Origin: Solirubrobacteraceae bacterium
GTDB taxonomy: Bacteria > Actinomycetota > Thermoleophilia > Solirubrobacterales > Solirubrobacteraceae
NCBI GenBank assembly: GCA_025928415.1
Contig: JAICJK010000188.1
Span: 1-5,677, forward strand
Length of the DNA: 5,677 bases
Direction: 5' to 3'
Shown here one piece after another: positions 1 through 5,673 of the stretch. The notes under the pieces are model-generated. The model made no database searches, was not told the DNA's origin, and saw only the letters and a program-made list of their open reading frames with translations. Made by a program: the position numbers and the translations under genes. How positions within the stretch are numbered: the stretch's first letter is position 1; the number at the start of each line of letters is the position of its first letter.

Positions 1-469
1 CGCGCAACGGGTGCCGCATCGTGTTGACCGCCGTCACCTGGAAGTCCGAGCCGACGAGCACCTCGAGCTCCGTCCCGTCGGCCTTGCGGACGTGGGCCTC
101 GTACGGCGACCCGTGGTCGACGTCGGTCTCCACGCGCTCGACCGTCCCGCCCGGGACCTTGGCCTCCGCGGCGGCCTTGACCTTGGCCGCCACGTCGCTC
201 GCCAGCGCGACCTCGGACTTCCCGTCGGCGCCGACGTGGCCGCCCGGCTTCGTCGGGTCGCGCCGCGCGCCGCGGGGGCCGCCGGGCCCGGGCTGCCCGG
301 CGCCGTACGGGCCCGGCGCCGCCTGCGTGGTCGTGGGCGTGGTGGCGGTCGAGCTCCCGCCGGATGCCGCGTCGGCCAGCGCCGAGCCGCCGAGCGCGAG
401 CGCGCCGAGCGACGCGCCCACCGTGGCGACGCGGGCCGCCCTCCGGCGGAGCTTGCGAGTCTGGGACAT
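1..469 (-). CDS. Secreted PepSY-like domain protein, C-terminus beyond the window
   Basis: The 156 visible residues begin at an ATG 8 nt downstream of a strong AAGGAGG, which fixes the start. Residues 1-32 look like a Sec signal peptide: a basic stretch (RKLRRR), a hydrophobic Ala/Leu/Gly core at about 14-31, and an ALA-D cleavage site after residue 32. Residues 36-80 form a low-complexity linker rich in Ser, Thr, Pro and Gly. Residues 84-148 resemble PepSY-type domains: an amphipathic helix (VAAKVKAAAEAKVPGG), then strands with VERVETD, YEAHVRKADG and ELEVLVGSDFQVTAV. Such small exported domains are usually thought to bind or inhibit other proteins, but the role here is unknown. The frame stays open to the window edge, so the C-terminus is unseen. 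It lies 108 bp downstream of the STAS gene on the same strand but has its own ribosome binding site, so it is probably a separate unit. The domain name is from pattern memory; secretion is more certain than function. Confidence 0.8.
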   Translation of the reverse strand, partial: MSQTRKLRRRAARVATVGASLGALALGGSALADAASGGSSTATTPTTTQAAPGPYGAGQPGPGGPRGARRDPTKPGGHVGADGKSEVALASDVAAKVKAAAEAKVPGGTVERVETDVDHGSPYEAHVRKADGTELEVLVGSDFQVTAVNTMRHPLR

Positions 470-477
470 GCTGCATT

Positions 478-484
478 CCTCCTT
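478..484 (-). promoter_or_regulatory. Ribosome binding site of the PepSY-like gene
   Basis: Read on the minus strand this is AAGGAGG, a near-perfect Shine-Dalgarno sequence, with 8 nt before the ATG at 469-467. It is the only strong Shine-Dalgarno site at ideal spacing from its start codon in the window, which suggests efficient translation independent of the upstream operon. Another ATG lies between them (476-474) but is out of frame. Confidence 0.8.
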
Positions 485-507
485 GGTCGTGTGACTGGAG
501 GCCAGCG

Positions 508-528
508 TGGGCCACGGCCCTGGGCCCA
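508..528 (-). other. Possible hairpin between the STAS and PepSY-like genes
   Basis: The inverted repeat TGGGCC / GGCCCA has 6-bp arms and a 9-nt loop. It lies 50 bp downstream of the STAS stop codon and about 24 bp before the Shine-Dalgarno site of the next gene. It could be a weak terminator for the STAS operon or a leader structure. No T-run follows it, and such short inverted repeats arise easily at this GC content, so support is weak. The remainder of the 108-bp gap (470-577) shows nothing else recognisable. Confidence 0.2.
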
Positions 529-577
529 GCCGCGGAGGACCCTGAGAGGCGCCCGAGAGCCGTCCGGGCCCCCGGCG

Positions 578-925
578 TCAGCTTCCCGCCGGCCCCCATC
601 CAGGATCCGGCGGGGCCACGAGGTCGATCATGTGGGCGATGCCGGCGAGCTCGATCGCCCGGCGCACCGGGCCATCGCCGACCTGCACCCGGAACGACCA
701 GCCGTCGCGGCGGGCGTCGGCGCTGCAGGCCACCAGCAGCCACAGGCCGGTGGAGTCGCAGAAGGTGACGCCCCGCAGATCGGCCACGACGCTGGCGCCC
801 GGCGACCGCTCGGCCGCCACGAGGTCGCCCAGGACCGCCGCCGTGGCCATGTCCAGCTCGCCGCGCGCCACGATCGAGGTCCCGGCGGGGGAACGATCGG
901 CGACGGCGGCGGAGAAGTCAGGCAT
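578..925 (-). CDS. STAS-domain anti-sigma factor antagonist (SpoIIAA/RsbV type)
   Basis: This 115-residue protein is a single STAS domain, the usual size for anti-anti-sigma factors. The family works in the cytoplasm: unphosphorylated protein binds an RsbW/SpoIIAB-like anti-sigma kinase and frees the sigma factor, and phosphorylation of one Ser by that kinase switches it off. The N-terminal strand and turn (residues 17-26, SIVARGELDM) match the typical GELD motif. Residues 46-62 (VVADLRGVTFCDSTGLW) contain the DSTGL phosphorylation loop, with Ser58 as the expected acceptor, the same number as the known site in Bacillus SpoIIAA. The ATG overlaps the last 8 bp of the histidine kinase gene and has no clear Shine-Dalgarno sequence, so translation is probably coupled to the kinase. 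The PP2C phosphatase encoded divergently upstream is the obvious candidate to dephosphorylate Ser58. No anti-sigma kinase gene is in the window. The family call is firm; the partners are inferred. Confidence 0.92.
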   Translation of the reverse strand: MPDFSAAVADRSPAGTSIVARGELDMATAAVLGDLVAAERSPGASVVADLRGVTFCDSTGLWLLVACSADARRDGWSFRVQVGDGPVRRAIELAGIAHMIDLVAPPDPGWGPAGS

Positions 926-2540
926 GGCCGACGGGGTCGGGATCCGGCTCGGGATCGGGATCGCGGTCCGGGGGCAGCTCGACGCGGAACGTCGAGCCCT
1001 CCCCGGGCTGGGAGCGGACGCTGATCCGGCCGCCCTGGGCGTCGACGATGCGGCGGCTGATGGCCAGGCCGAGGCCCGCCCCGCCGTTGCGCCGCGCGCC
1101 CTGCTCGAAGGGCAGGAAGATGCGCTCGAGGTCCTCGGCCGGGATGCCGACGCCGGTGTCGATCACGTCGAGCGCGAGCTCCTGGGCGGCGTCGCGGCGC
1201 AGGCGCACCGTGACCTCACCGCCGGCTTCGGTGAACTTGACGGCGTTGGCGATCAGGTTGTAGAGGACCTGCTTGAAGCGGTGCGGGTCCAGGCGGTGCA
1301 CGCCGACGTCCGGCGCGTCGGCCGCCAGCGCGATCTCCCGGTCGCGCGCGAGACCGCCCATCCCCTGCACCACCTCCTCGACCAGCAGGTGCGGGCGGAC
1401 GTCCTGCGGCGCGAAGTGCATCCGGCCCTCCTCGACGCGGGCCAGGTCGAGGACCTCCGACAACAGCCGGTCGAGGTGCTGGGAGCTCGTGTGGATGTGC
1501 CCGACGATCTCCTGCTGCTCGTCGCTCAGCTCCCCCAGCCGGCCCTGGACGAGCATCTCGCTGAAGCCCATCACCGTGGTCATCGGCGTGCGGATCTCGT
1601 GCGACATGCTCGCCAGGAAGGCGCTCTTGGCCTCGCTGGCCTGACGCGCCCGGTCGGCGCTGCGCCAGGCGCGCAGGGCCATGGCGACCAGCACGCCGGC
1701 GGCGACGACGAGCGCGGCGAGCAGCGCCCACGGCAGGTCCTTGTTCCAGCCCTCGACCGGCGCGTAGAGGCTGGCGGCGCTCGTCGTCCGGACGAGGATC
1801 CACGGCGTATGGGGAATGGCCACCGAGCTGAACGCACGCGCGCCGCCCGCGTAGGTCCCGTGCGCCGTCGGTGGCCCGCCGCGCAGGCGCTCGTGCAGCG
1901 CGCGGTCGAACGGCGCGCCGGGGCGGCTGTCGACCTCGCGGGCGTCGCCATGCAGGTGGTCGAGGATGTAGGCGCGCTGGGTCCCGATGCCCGGGATGCG
2001 CCTGAGGTAGGGCGCGAGCACCTGCTGCAGCTCGCTCTTCGGGGTGCTGACGAGCAGCACGCGGCGCCCCGCCCGCGAGCGATAGGGCACGGCGACCTCG
2101 ACCACGGCGCGCCCGCCCGCGCGCTGGGTGGCGCTTAGCGCCGGCCGGCCGGCGAGCGCCTGCCGCAGGTGGTCGGCGGGGCCGGCACCGCGCTGCGCGC
2201 CGGCGGGCGACGATGCGATGACGGCTCCGCGCGCGTCGGCGACGAGGATCGCGGAGGCGCTGAGCCGCGACCGCACGGCGTCGAGCGCCGCCGGCTGCAG
2301 GCGCCGCGCGGCGAGCGTCCGCGCGGCGAGCCCGGCGTCGTTGGCGTAGGCCTGGTCGACGATCGTCTGGACCAGTGCCGCCGCCGTGCCCGACCCGCTC
2401 GAGAAGCGCTGGTCGAGCGTGCGCCGCGCGTCGCGCTGGCTCTGGGCCAGCGCCAGGGCGACCCCGGCGATCAGCAGGGCAGCGATCAGCGTCGCGGCGG
2501 CCAGCGTCGCACGACGCCGCCGGCGCATGATCCCGGTCAC
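918..2540 (-). CDS. Membrane sensor histidine kinase with Cache-like extracytoplasmic domain
   Basis: This 540-residue kinase would autophosphorylate on His and pass phosphate to a receiver Asp, most likely that of the preceding gene. Residues 6-10 are five arginines, followed by transmembrane segment 1 (about 11-32). Residues 33-268 are a large extracytoplasmic region resembling a double-Cache sensor (strands near 96-110 and 190-194, and an IPHTPWILVRT strand at 242-252). Transmembrane segment 2 is at about 270-289. The HisKA domain starts near 303, with SHEIRTP placing the phosphorylated His at 314. The ATPase domain has the N box (NLIANAVKF, 428-436), G1 (DTGVGIP, 461-467), F box (FLPFEQG) and G2 (GAGLGLAI). 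All catalytic motifs look intact. The C-terminus (525-536) is a DP-rich tail. I chose GTG at 2540 because its GTGA overlaps the receiver gene stop codon, the usual coupled arrangement; ATG at 2528 (536 residues) is the alternative. The open frame continues to 3074, but that part overlaps the receiver gene and is not protein-like. The ligand is unknown. Confidence 0.9.
   Translation of the reverse strand: MTGIMRRRRRATLAAATLIAALLIAGVALALAQSQRDARRTLDQRFSSGSGTAAALVQTIVDQAYANDAGLAARTLAARRLQPAALDAVRSRLSASAILVADARGAVIASSPAGAQRGAGPADHLRQALAGRPALSATQRAGGRAVVEVAVPYRSRAGRRVLLVSTPKSELQQVLAPYLRRIPGIGTQRAYILDHLHGDAREVDSRPGAPFDRALHERLRGGPPTAHGTYAGGARAFSSVAIPHTPWILVRTTSAASLYAPVEGWNKDLPWALLAALVVAAGVLVAMALRAWRSADRARQASEAKSAFLASMSHEIRTPMTTVMGFSEMLVQGRLGELSDEQQEIVGHIHTSSQHLDRLLSEVLDLARVEEGRMHFAPQDVRPHLLVEEVVQGMGGLARDREIALAADAPDVGVHRLDPHRFKQVLYNLIANAVKFTEAGGEVTVRLRRDAAQELALDVIDTGVGIPAEDLERIFLPFEQGARRNGGAGLGLAISRRIVDAQGGRISVRSQPGEGSTFRVELPPDRDPDPEPDPDPVGHA
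933..968 (-). repeat. Hexanucleotide-like repeat encoding the DP-rich tail of the kinase
   Basis: On the plus strand the octamer TCGGGATC occurs at 937-944, 949-956 and 955-962, a 6-nt periodicity with one imperfect unit between. On the coding strand the units read GATCCC (Asp-Pro), giving the tail DRDPDPEPDPDP at kinase residues 525-536. It lies past the last conserved strand of the ATPase domain and just before the STAS start codon, so unit number could vary in frame without damaging the kinase. Repeat and translation are read directly; variability is inference. Confidence 0.6.
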
Positions 2541-2959
2541 GGCGAGGCGGCCGTCGCGTCGTCGAGGCTGCATCCCGGCCCTCGCGCGGCCTGGACGATG
2601 ATGCCCCGGAGCTGGTCCGCCGACGTCGCCTTGCTGGCGAACGCGTCGGCCGCCGTCTCGGCCACCTCGTCGGCCAGCACCTCGAGCGGCATGCCGGAGA
2701 TCAGCACCACGACGCACTCCGGCAGCACCTGCTTGATCTCCGCCGCCAGATCGCGATGGGCGTCCCCATCGGGCAGCAGGCGGTCGAGCAGGACGACGTC
2801 GGGCCGGTGGACGAGGCCCTCGAGCACCTGGCGGGCGGAGGCGGCCTCGGCGACGACGCGCACGGCGGGATCGCCCGTGAACCAGCCGGCGATCAACGCG
2901 CGGAAGCCCGCCGAGTCGTCGCATACGAGCACGCGCAAGCCACCCCCATCTACCGGCAT
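2537..2959 (-). CDS. Stand-alone receiver (REC) domain response regulator
   Basis: This protein of about 140 residues is a single CheY-like receiver domain with no DNA-binding or enzymatic output domain. Counting from the ATG at 2959, the acidic pair is D14-D15 (VLVCDDS), the phosphoacceptor is D59 (VVLLDRLLPDGD), the switch residue is S88 (VVLISGMP) and the conserved lysine is K110 (AFASKATS). All the residues needed for phosphorylation are therefore present. Such regulators act by protein contact or as phosphate carriers. It is the first gene of the minus-strand operon; its TGA overlaps the GTG of the kinase gene by 4 bp (GTGA), so the two are very likely a cognate pair. A GTG immediately before the ATG (2962) would add one residue. 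No well-spaced Shine-Dalgarno sequence is visible; the GGGG upstream is too close. Possible targets are the STAS protein or the divergent phosphatase, but the sequence does not decide. Confidence 0.9.
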   Translation of the reverse strand: MPVDGGGLRVLVCDDSAGFRALIAGWFTGDPAVRVVAEAASARQVLEGLVHRPDVVLLDRLLPDGDAHRDLAAEIKQVLPECVVVLISGMPLEVLADEVAETAADAFASKATSADQLRGIIVQAARGPGCSLDDATAASP

Positions 2960-3010
2960 CACCCCAGGGTGCCCACACGTCGCCCGATCTATGCGCGATC
3001 GGCGAACGTT

Positions 3011-3034
3011 CTACCCATAGGGGCGGCGGCGAAC
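3011..3034 (-). promoter_or_regulatory. Possible SigB/SigF-type promoter of the receiver-kinase-STAS operon
   Basis: On the minus strand GTTC (3034-3031) is followed after 14 nt by GGGTAG (3016-3011). The general-stress and sporulation sigma factors controlled by partner switching recognise roughly GTTT, 14-16 nt, GGGTAT, so this site matches 8 of 10 positions at a suitable spacing. Transcription would start around 3003, leaving a leader of roughly 45 nt before the receiver ATG. A sigma factor that drives its own anti-anti-sigma gene is a known theme in Bacillus and mycobacteria. A match of this size can occur by chance, so it is a hypothesis. Confidence 0.35.
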
Positions 3035-3065
3035 CCCGATCGCCTCCGCGCGGGCCCCGATCGCC
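3034..3065. repeat. 11-bp direct repeat in the divergent promoter region
   Basis: CCCCGATCGCC occurs exactly at 3034-3044 and again at 3055-3065. The copies are 21 bp apart, two DNA helix turns, so a protein bound at both would sit on one face. The first copy touches the -35-like element of the putative minus-strand promoter. Shorter CGATC-containing words recur at about 2985, 2995 and 3075. The arrangement suits an operator for a dimeric regulator, but no DNA-binding protein is encoded in the window. Confidence 0.4.
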
Positions 3066-3108
3066 GCACGACATCGATCAGATGGCCGTTCGTGGGGCCG
3101 TTGCGGCA

Positions 3109-3114
3109 TACACT
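3109..3114 (+). promoter_or_regulatory. Weak candidate -10 element for the phosphatase gene
   Basis: TACACT matches the housekeeping -10 consensus TATAAT at four of six positions and is among the few A/T-containing hexamers upstream of the gene. It would give a start near 3121 and a leader of about 37 nt. No convincing -35 hexamer lies 16-18 bp upstream, so confidence is low. Confidence 0.2.
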
Positions 3115-3157
3115 GCGCCGTGGAGGAGCGGCAAGGGGGTCTTGGCCGCACACGCGC

Positions 3158-5383
3158 GTGTCCGAGCAAGAAGTTCAGCCCACCGAACCGGTGCTGTCCG
3201 CCAGCCAGGCGCTGGAGTTCATCGCCGACGCGAGCGCGGTGCTGTCGAGCTCGCTGGACTACGCGCAGACGCTGCGACGGGTCGTCCATCTGGCGGTCCC
3301 CGAGCTGGCCGACTGGTGCGGCCTCTACATCCTCGGCGACGACGGCAGCGAGTCGGAGATCACCAGCGGCCACGCCGACCCGCAGCTCGAGGCGATGCTC
3401 ACGGACGTCCGCCGCCGGCGGCGTGCGCGCGACGGGGCCTCGGAGTCGCGCCGGGTCGCCCAGTCCGGCGAGCCGATCCTCGCGCGCGACGTGCGGGGGG
3501 CGCCGGCGGCCGACCTCGATCCCGAGCAGCGCCTGCTCGTGTCGCGCCTGGCGCCCCGCTCCTACATGCTGGTCCCGCTGCTGGCCCGCGGCCGGACGCT
3601 CGGGTCGCTGACGCTGCTCTCCGCGCGCGAGGGGCGCCACTACACCGAGGAGGACCTGTCGTTCGCCCAGGCGCTCGCGGCCCGCTGCGCCCTGGCGATC
3701 GACAACGCCCGCCTCCACGACGCGGCCGAGCGATCGCTGAGCCTGCTGGACACGGTGTTCGCCACGGCGCCGGTCGGCCTGGCCTTCCTCGACCGCGACC
3801 TGCGCTTCGTGCGGGTCAACGAGACGATGGCCGCGCTGGACGACACGCCGGTCGCCGAGCACGCCGGCAGGACGGTCGACGCGGTGCTGGGCGAGCCGGC
3901 CGGCGAGCTCGTCGTGCTGTACCGCCGCGTGCTCGAGACCGGCCGGCCGGTCTACGACCACGAGCTGCGCCGGGCCGAGGCGACGGCGGGCGGCCCCGTC
4001 CGGCACTGGAGCGTGTCGTGCACGCCGGTGCACGGGCCGGGCGGCGACGTCCTCGGCCTGACGGCCGTGGTCATCGACGTCACCGAGCGGCGCCGGCTGC
4101 TCGAGGCCGAGCGCGAGGCCCGCGCCCGTGCGGACTTCCTCGCGCGCGCCGGGTCGCTGCTGGACGAGTCGCTGGACTACGAGCAGACGCTGCGCGCCGT
4201 CGCCGAGATCGCGATCCCCGAGGTCGCCGACTGGTGCGCGGTCAGCATCCTCGACGAGACGGGGACCCTCCGCCAGGTCGCCGCCGCCCACGCCGACCTG
4301 GCCCAGCGGCGCCTGGGCGAGGAGCTCAACCGCCGCTTCCCGCCCGATCCGGCCTCCGACGCGGGCAGCGTGCGCGTCGCGCGCACCGGCGTGACCGAGT
4401 CGGTGCTGGACATCACCGACGACATGCTCGTCGCCGGCATCGCCGACCCGGAGCAGCTCGCGCTCGTGCGGCGGCTCGGGCTGCGCTCGGCGATCGTGGC
4501 CGCGCTGCGCGCGCGGGGCCGGACGCTCGGGACGTTCACGCTCGCCCATGCCGAGTCGGGGCGGCGCTTCGACGACGCCGGCGTCCAGCTCGCCGAGGAG
4601 CTGGCCCGCCGCGCCGGGATCGCGATCGAGAACGCGCGGCTGTACACGGAGCGCACGCGCATCGCCCACACGCTGCAGGCCAAGCTGCTGCCCGGGCGCC
4701 TCCCCGACGTCCCCGGCGCCGTGGTCGCCGCCCGCTACCGCGCCGCCGGGGAGCTCAACGAGGTCGGCGGCGACTTCTACGACGTGTTCGCGCGCTCCGA
4801 GCACGAGTGGGCGATGGTCGTCGGCGACGTCTCCGGCAAGGGCGCCGAGGCAGCCGCCATCACCGCGCTCGCGCGCCACACGCTGCGGGCCGGCGCACTG
4901 GACGACGACGCGCCGGGCAAGGCGCTGCAGCGCCTGAACGCCGCGATGCTGGCCCATGACGAGGCCGCCCAGTTCGCGACCGCGGTGCTCGCCTACGTGT
5001 CGGCCGCCGGCGAGGACCGCATCCGGGCGCGCCTGTCGCTGGCCGGCCACCCGCCCGCGCTCGTGGTCCGGCGCGACGGGCGCGTGGAGAGCGCCGGCGC
5101 CTTCGGGACCATGCTGGCGCTGCGGCCCGACCCGCTGTTCCACGACGCCGAGCTCGTCCTCGACCCCGGCGACGTGCTGCTGCTCTACACCGACGGCGTC
5201 ACGGAGGCCGGCCAGCGCGGCGCGCCGTTCGGCCACCACGGCCTGCTGGAGCTGCTCGGCACGCTCGCGGGGCAGGACCCGCAGCGCATCGTCGACGCCG
5301 TCGAGCGCGCCGTCGTCGACGCCCAGGACGGCCAGCCCCGCGACGACATCGCGCTGCTGGCGCTCGCGCCGTCGCCGGGCTGA
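3158..5383 (+). CDS. GAF-PAS-GAF-PP2C serine phosphatase (SpoIIE/RsbU family)
   Basis: This 741-residue soluble protein joins sensor domains to a PP2C-type phosphatase of the kind that dephosphorylates anti-anti-sigma factors. GAF1 spans about 17-187, PAS about 190-310 (ending in VTERRR), GAF2 about 325-497 and the phosphatase about 500-737. Metal-binding motifs are intact: EVGGDFYD (D539 and D542), VVGDVSGKGAEAA (D557), TDGVTEA (D679) and DDIALL (D729, D730). The two GAF domains are duplicates sharing SLDYxQTLR, ADWC, RGRTLG and AI(D/E)NARL. No membrane segment or HAMP domain is seen, so it should sense cytoplasmic or diffusible signals such as redox state, small ligands or light. GTG at 3158 is the last start before conserved sequence; the in-frame region further upstream is not protein-like. 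The nearest purine-rich site, AAGGGGGT (3133-3140), is 17 nt away and too distant to be a good ribosome binding site, so the exact start is uncertain. It is divergent from the operon that encodes its likely substrate, the STAS protein. Confidence 0.9.
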   Translation: MSEQEVQPTEPVLSASQALEFIADASAVLSSSLDYAQTLRRVVHLAVPELADWCGLYILGDDGSESEITSGHADPQLEAMLTDVRRRRRARDGASESRRVAQSGEPILARDVRGAPAADLDPEQRLLVSRLAPRSYMLVPLLARGRTLGSLTLLSAREGRHYTEEDLSFAQALAARCALAIDNARLHDAAERSLSLLDTVFATAPVGLAFLDRDLRFVRVNETMAALDDTPVAEHAGRTVDAVLGEPAGELVVLYRRVLETGRPVYDHELRRAEATAGGPVRHWSVSCTPVHGPGGDVLGLTAVVIDVTERRRLLEAEREARARADFLARAGSLLDESLDYEQTLRAVAEIAIPEVADWCAVSILDETGTLRQVAAAHADLAQRRLGEELNRRFPPDPASDAGSVRVARTGVTESVLDITDDMLVAGIADPEQLALVRRLGLRSAIVAALRARGRTLGTFTLAHAESGRRFDDAGVQLAEELARRAGIAIENARLYTERTRIAHTLQAKLLPGRLPDVPGAVVAARYRAAGELNEVGGDFYDVFARSEHEWAMVVGDVSGKGAEAAAITALARHTLRAGALDDDAPGKALQRLNAAMLAHDEAAQFATAVLAYVSAAGEDRIRARLSLAGHPPALVVRRDGRVESAGAFGTMLALRPDPLFHDAELVLDPGDVLLLYTDGVTEAGQRGAPFGHHGLLELLGTLAGQDPQRIVDAVERAVVDAQDGQPRDDIALLALAPSPG

Positions 5384-5384
5384 A

Positions 5385-5399
5385 CGCCGCTCAGCGGCG
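5385..5399. terminator. GC hairpin between convergent genes, possible bidirectional terminator
   Basis: CGCCGC-TCA-GCGGCG is a perfect inverted repeat with 6-bp arms and a 3-nt loop. It starts 2 bp after the phosphatase stop codon, and its loop is the stop codon of the convergent small gene. The position suits termination from both sides, but no T-tract follows in either direction, so an intrinsic terminator of the classical kind is not shown. Confidence 0.4.
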
Positions 5400-5660
5400 C
5401 CCGCGCGCGGTCTCGCGGTGCGACGACAGGTCTGCCAGGAACGCGAGGGCGACGACGAACCACTCGAAGCCGGTCACCGCGTGGGTCCCGAGGTCCCACA
5501 TGACGGCGTAGGCCAGCGTCGTCCACGGCAGCAGGAAGAAGCCGATCAGCGGCAGCAGCCGGCTGTCGAGCGACCGGCTGAGGATGTCGCTGAACAGCCA
5601 GACGGCGACGAGCGCCAGCCGCGGCGAGAACAGCGCGAGGACGAGGGCCAGGCACGGCAC
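5391..5660 (-). CDS. Small three-helix membrane protein of unknown function
   Basis: The 89-residue product is very hydrophobic, with likely membrane segments at about 3-25, 35-54 and 65-78 and a short basic C-terminus (HRETARGRR) expected on the cytoplasmic side. Distinctive features are SRSLDSRLLPLIGFFLLPWT in the middle and a WF-rich third helix ending in LADL. I recall similar small proteins with a PLxGFxxLPWTTLAY core in high-GC actinobacteria, annotated only as hypothetical, and I cannot assign a role. The GTG at 5660 is the first start in the visible frame, which stays open to the window edge 17 bp away, so a longer N-terminus is possible. No Shine-Dalgarno sequence is seen. It converges with the phosphatase gene, 7 bp between stop codons, so it is not in that transcription unit and need not be functionally related. 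That it is a real gene is supported by the coherent helix pattern, which the competing minus-strand frame (5185-5655) lacks. Confidence 0.72.
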   Translation of the reverse strand: MPCLALVLALFSPRLALVAVWLFSDILSRSLDSRLLPLIGFFLLPWTTLAYAVMWDLGTHAVTGFEWFVVALAFLADLSSHRETARGRR

Positions 5661-5667
5661 GGCCGCA

Positions 5668-5673
5668 ACGCTA
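5668..5673 (-). promoter_or_regulatory. Possible -10 element for a leaderless transcript of the small membrane gene
   Basis: On the minus strand TAGCGT fits the actinobacterial -10 pattern TANNNT and ends 7 nt before the GTG at 5660. That spacing would place transcription start on the start codon itself, as in leaderless mRNAs, and would explain the missing Shine-Dalgarno sequence. The window ends 4 bp further on, so no -35 region can be examined. Confidence 0.25.

Noticed and set aside
918..925. Anti-sigma kinase (RsbW/SpoIIAB) hidden in the kinase C-terminus
   Set aside because: The ATPase domain follows a HisKA domain with SHEIRTP and has classical histidine kinase N, G1, F and G2 boxes, so it is a histidine kinase and not a serine anti-sigma kinase.
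11..1024. 337-residue plus-strand open frame
   Set aside because: Arg/Gly/Ala-rich sequence with no domain; the minus strand carries a signal-peptide protein with a strong ribosome binding site and the STAS gene.
630..2138. 502-residue plus-strand open frame across the STAS and kinase genes
   Set aside because: The product is low-complexity and shows no motif, while the minus strand encodes complete, motif-bearing proteins.
3004..3011. LexA (SOS) box
   Set aside because: The actinobacterial SOS box needs GAAC-N4-GTTC; here GAAC and GTTC abut with no spacer.
2541..3074. N-terminal extension of the histidine kinase frame
   Set aside because: It overlaps the whole receiver gene in another frame, is Arg/Gly/Pro-rich, and would put about 180 unstructured residues before the first membrane helix.
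2756..3157. N-terminal extension of the phosphatase frame
   Set aside because: It runs over the divergent receiver gene and the intergenic region and shows no domain; family-like sequence begins only shortly after the GTG at 3158.
3120..3611. GTG-started 163-residue frame, possibly a leaderless leader peptide or evidence of a frameshift in the GGGGG run at 3135-3139
   Set aside because: Its product is Arg/Ser-rich with no domain, and the true phosphatase frame is intact from 3158, so no frameshift needs to be invoked.
3011..5239. 742-residue open frame antisense to the phosphatase gene
   Set aside because: It mirrors the phosphatase coding sequence and is rich in Arg, Gly, Ala and His with no recognisable domain. 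Long antisense frames are expected in GC-rich genes.
5185..5655. 156-residue minus-strand frame competing with the small membrane protein
   Set aside because: It overlaps the phosphatase C-terminus and lacks a coherent pattern, whereas the 5391-5660 frame has three clear hydrophobic segments.
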